From assembly GCA_940671915.1 (NCBI GenBank), contig CALNVZ010000174.1:759694-823693 (forward strand): a DNA stretch of 64,000 nt, read 5' to 3'. The notes beneath the pieces were generated by a model. It saw nothing but the letters and a program-made list of their open reading frames with translations, was not told where the DNA came from and ran no database searches. A program made the translations under genes and the position numbers. This document shows, in pieces, positions 62,405-64,000 of the stretch (its first letter is position 1; every line of letters begins with the position of its first letter). Source of the stretch: Paracentrotus lividus. Taxonomy: Eukaryota; Echinodermata; Echinoidea; Camarodonta; Echinidae.

Positions 62405-64000
62405 CCCCACAGGTATCTCTTCATATATTAATCAGGTCCTTACCCTGTTAATAATCTGTATGAAAAAAGAAAAGAAAAAGGGAAATGCGTATTACAATAT
62501 GATGAAAAAGATTTATAGAAATGATACAGATTGCACCATTTCAAATGTTAAATTGAAAAAGCTTCCTACCGTGGAAGGGGGGATACCATTTTTATACCAG
62601 AAAGAAGACATATCAATTCTACTCTATGTAAAATGTAAAGTTAACGTATACCAATGTGCGGCATTAAATCGTAATTAAACAAGGCGCGTCCATTATCTAT
62701 TAAAGAGGCCAGACGCAACAAAGTGACGTTGGAAATACGGCTGAGAAGCGCAAAAATTTATACAGCTGGCTGCAATAATAAATCAGCTCACAAAAACTCG
62801 CGTAAGAAGACTCCCCTGCAGTGGAATGGTATTGTCCGTTCGTTTGAGCAAACTACTCGTGGAGATGAAAGAAGTTGATGAACTTTTATCATGGTGTTAG
62901 TTATATAATAGATTCTCCAGACCAGATGGAGGAAATACACATATGGGCAAGCTTATAACATAATTGTGCTGAAGTTGTAATCAGAATATGCAATTCATAT
63001 TTGATGCTCAAAACAATGACACTGAGATTGTGAACTTGTCAAGTCTTGCGAAGACGCCGTTCACATGTTTCTATGCGATATGCATGTGATAAGCGTAAAC
63101 ATTAACCAGTCGAGGAAAGAACCTCTTATGATTATGTTCAAAGTGACAGGACTTTTTTTTTAAATCAATTAAAATGAATGTACCATCTCCGGAAAGCTGA
63201 GAATTCAAGCTTTTAATTGCCCTGCAAACAATAAGCTATAATAGAATAATGCAGCATCGAGGATCAAAACTATGCAGCGCATGCGCTATTTTGAGAGCAA
63301 AATATATCATATCGTACAGGAATTTGATCTGACTAGGCTTTCGAATTGATAAAAGTGACAGGACTTTTTCTTTCCTTTGCAATAAGTTATTCCTATTTTT
63401 GAAAAATTCAGACTCTTAGCGTACTTAATCAGAGCGAACATTTCTTTGAAAAGGTAGTTGCTCGCCACAAGTAAAGAAAATAAAGTGAAAAACTGTCCAA
63501 AAACAACAAAAGTCAACGGGCGCGTTCGCTTTGAGTAGAATGGTAGCGCCCTTTATCTTTTAAGTTTACAACTAGAATTGATATGTTTCAGACTTATGAA
63601 AAGTCCCTGTTTCTTTTTAAAACGCGTGCACTAAAAAATGGCCACATTTTTACTCCATATATCTTTTAAAATATGGTCCAAAGCCTATGAAAAGGGGGTA
63701 ATTTTGCAGCCCCGTCTAAAAGCCTGAAATATTAATTTTAATACAGCTTCCTTTCCAAAAACCTTTGTCATGGCTTGCCCTCCGAAACGATCATATTTGA
63801 GAAAACCAAAGCACAACGGTTCTCAAAACGGCTTATAAATTCTGTTGGCAAGAAGCTTCAAGAAAGATATAAATGAGGGGCCGCGGAGCGTTTTGAAAGT
63901 CGGAGGGGCTGAGCCGAAAAGTGGGGGGGGGGCTGAACAGGCTAAAAAATCACAAATGTATGGTCATTTTTTGCGTTTTTGTACAGTGGCTGAAAAACTT
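62405..64000. other. right flank, no gene seen
   Basis: No recognisable coding sequence. 'aaagtgacaggactttttt' occurs twice, near 63140 and 63352. At 63876-63945 is copy 2 of the 'ggggccgcggagcg' repeat also found at 12380. The region could hold the upstream promoter of a further gene beyond the window, but nothing shows it. Confidence 0.4.

Overview
The window is eukaryotic and almost certainly from a marine deuterostome, most likely an echinoderm (sea urchin-like). It is AT-rich, its genes have many introns with GT/AG junctions, and it is dense in short DNA transposons. One gene is an SEA-HYR-C-type lectin mosaic, a type of extracellular protein common in echinoderms. Species cannot be fixed from sequence alone.

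Three gene units are supported by exon reading with splice phases that agree at every junction. (1) 59-8921 (+): the 3' part of an extracellular mosaic protein: Thr/Pro linker, SEA domain over three exons, HYR domain, C-type lectin domain. Its 5' end lies outside the window. (2) 16636-24197 and 29965-34402 (+): tandem paralogues of platelet-activating factor acetylhydrolase (group VII phospholipase A2). They share eight intron positions and phases, and both keep the Ser-Asp-His triad. (3) 61520 down to 43765 (-): a very large bHLH-leucine-zipper factor that I assign to USF3. Four small exons carry the bHLH-zip region, followed by a terminal exon of about 6.7 kb. The first 1488 codons of that exon are open; its last 2.3 kb is broken by several frame changes.

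The rest is mostly non-autonomous transposons. Recognisable families are: four piggyBac-like elements with TTAA target duplications (12.5, 23.2, 50.7 and 51.6 kb), unusual in carrying GC-rich hairpins near each end; three ~1.05-kb elements with related 20-bp ends and 4-bp duplications (42.3, 55.8 and 57.3 kb), two of them inserted in a second element that also has an uninterrupted copy at 15.5 kb; a 1.05-kb foldback element with TA duplications inside the lectin gene; a nested pair of palindromic elements at 11.8 kb; an 8-bp-duplication (hAT-like) element at 36.9 kb; and several smaller inverted-repeat elements.

Sequence quality varies. A 25-N gap at 3682 is followed by a deletion-rich near-copy of the sequence before it, which looks like an assembly artefact. 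The frame changes at the end of the USF3-like gene may have the same cause. I found no rRNA, tRNA or CRISPR. The best candidates for something new are the hairpin-ended piggyBac-like family and a 72-bp nearly identical tract shared by the two otherwise diverged acetylhydrolase genes.
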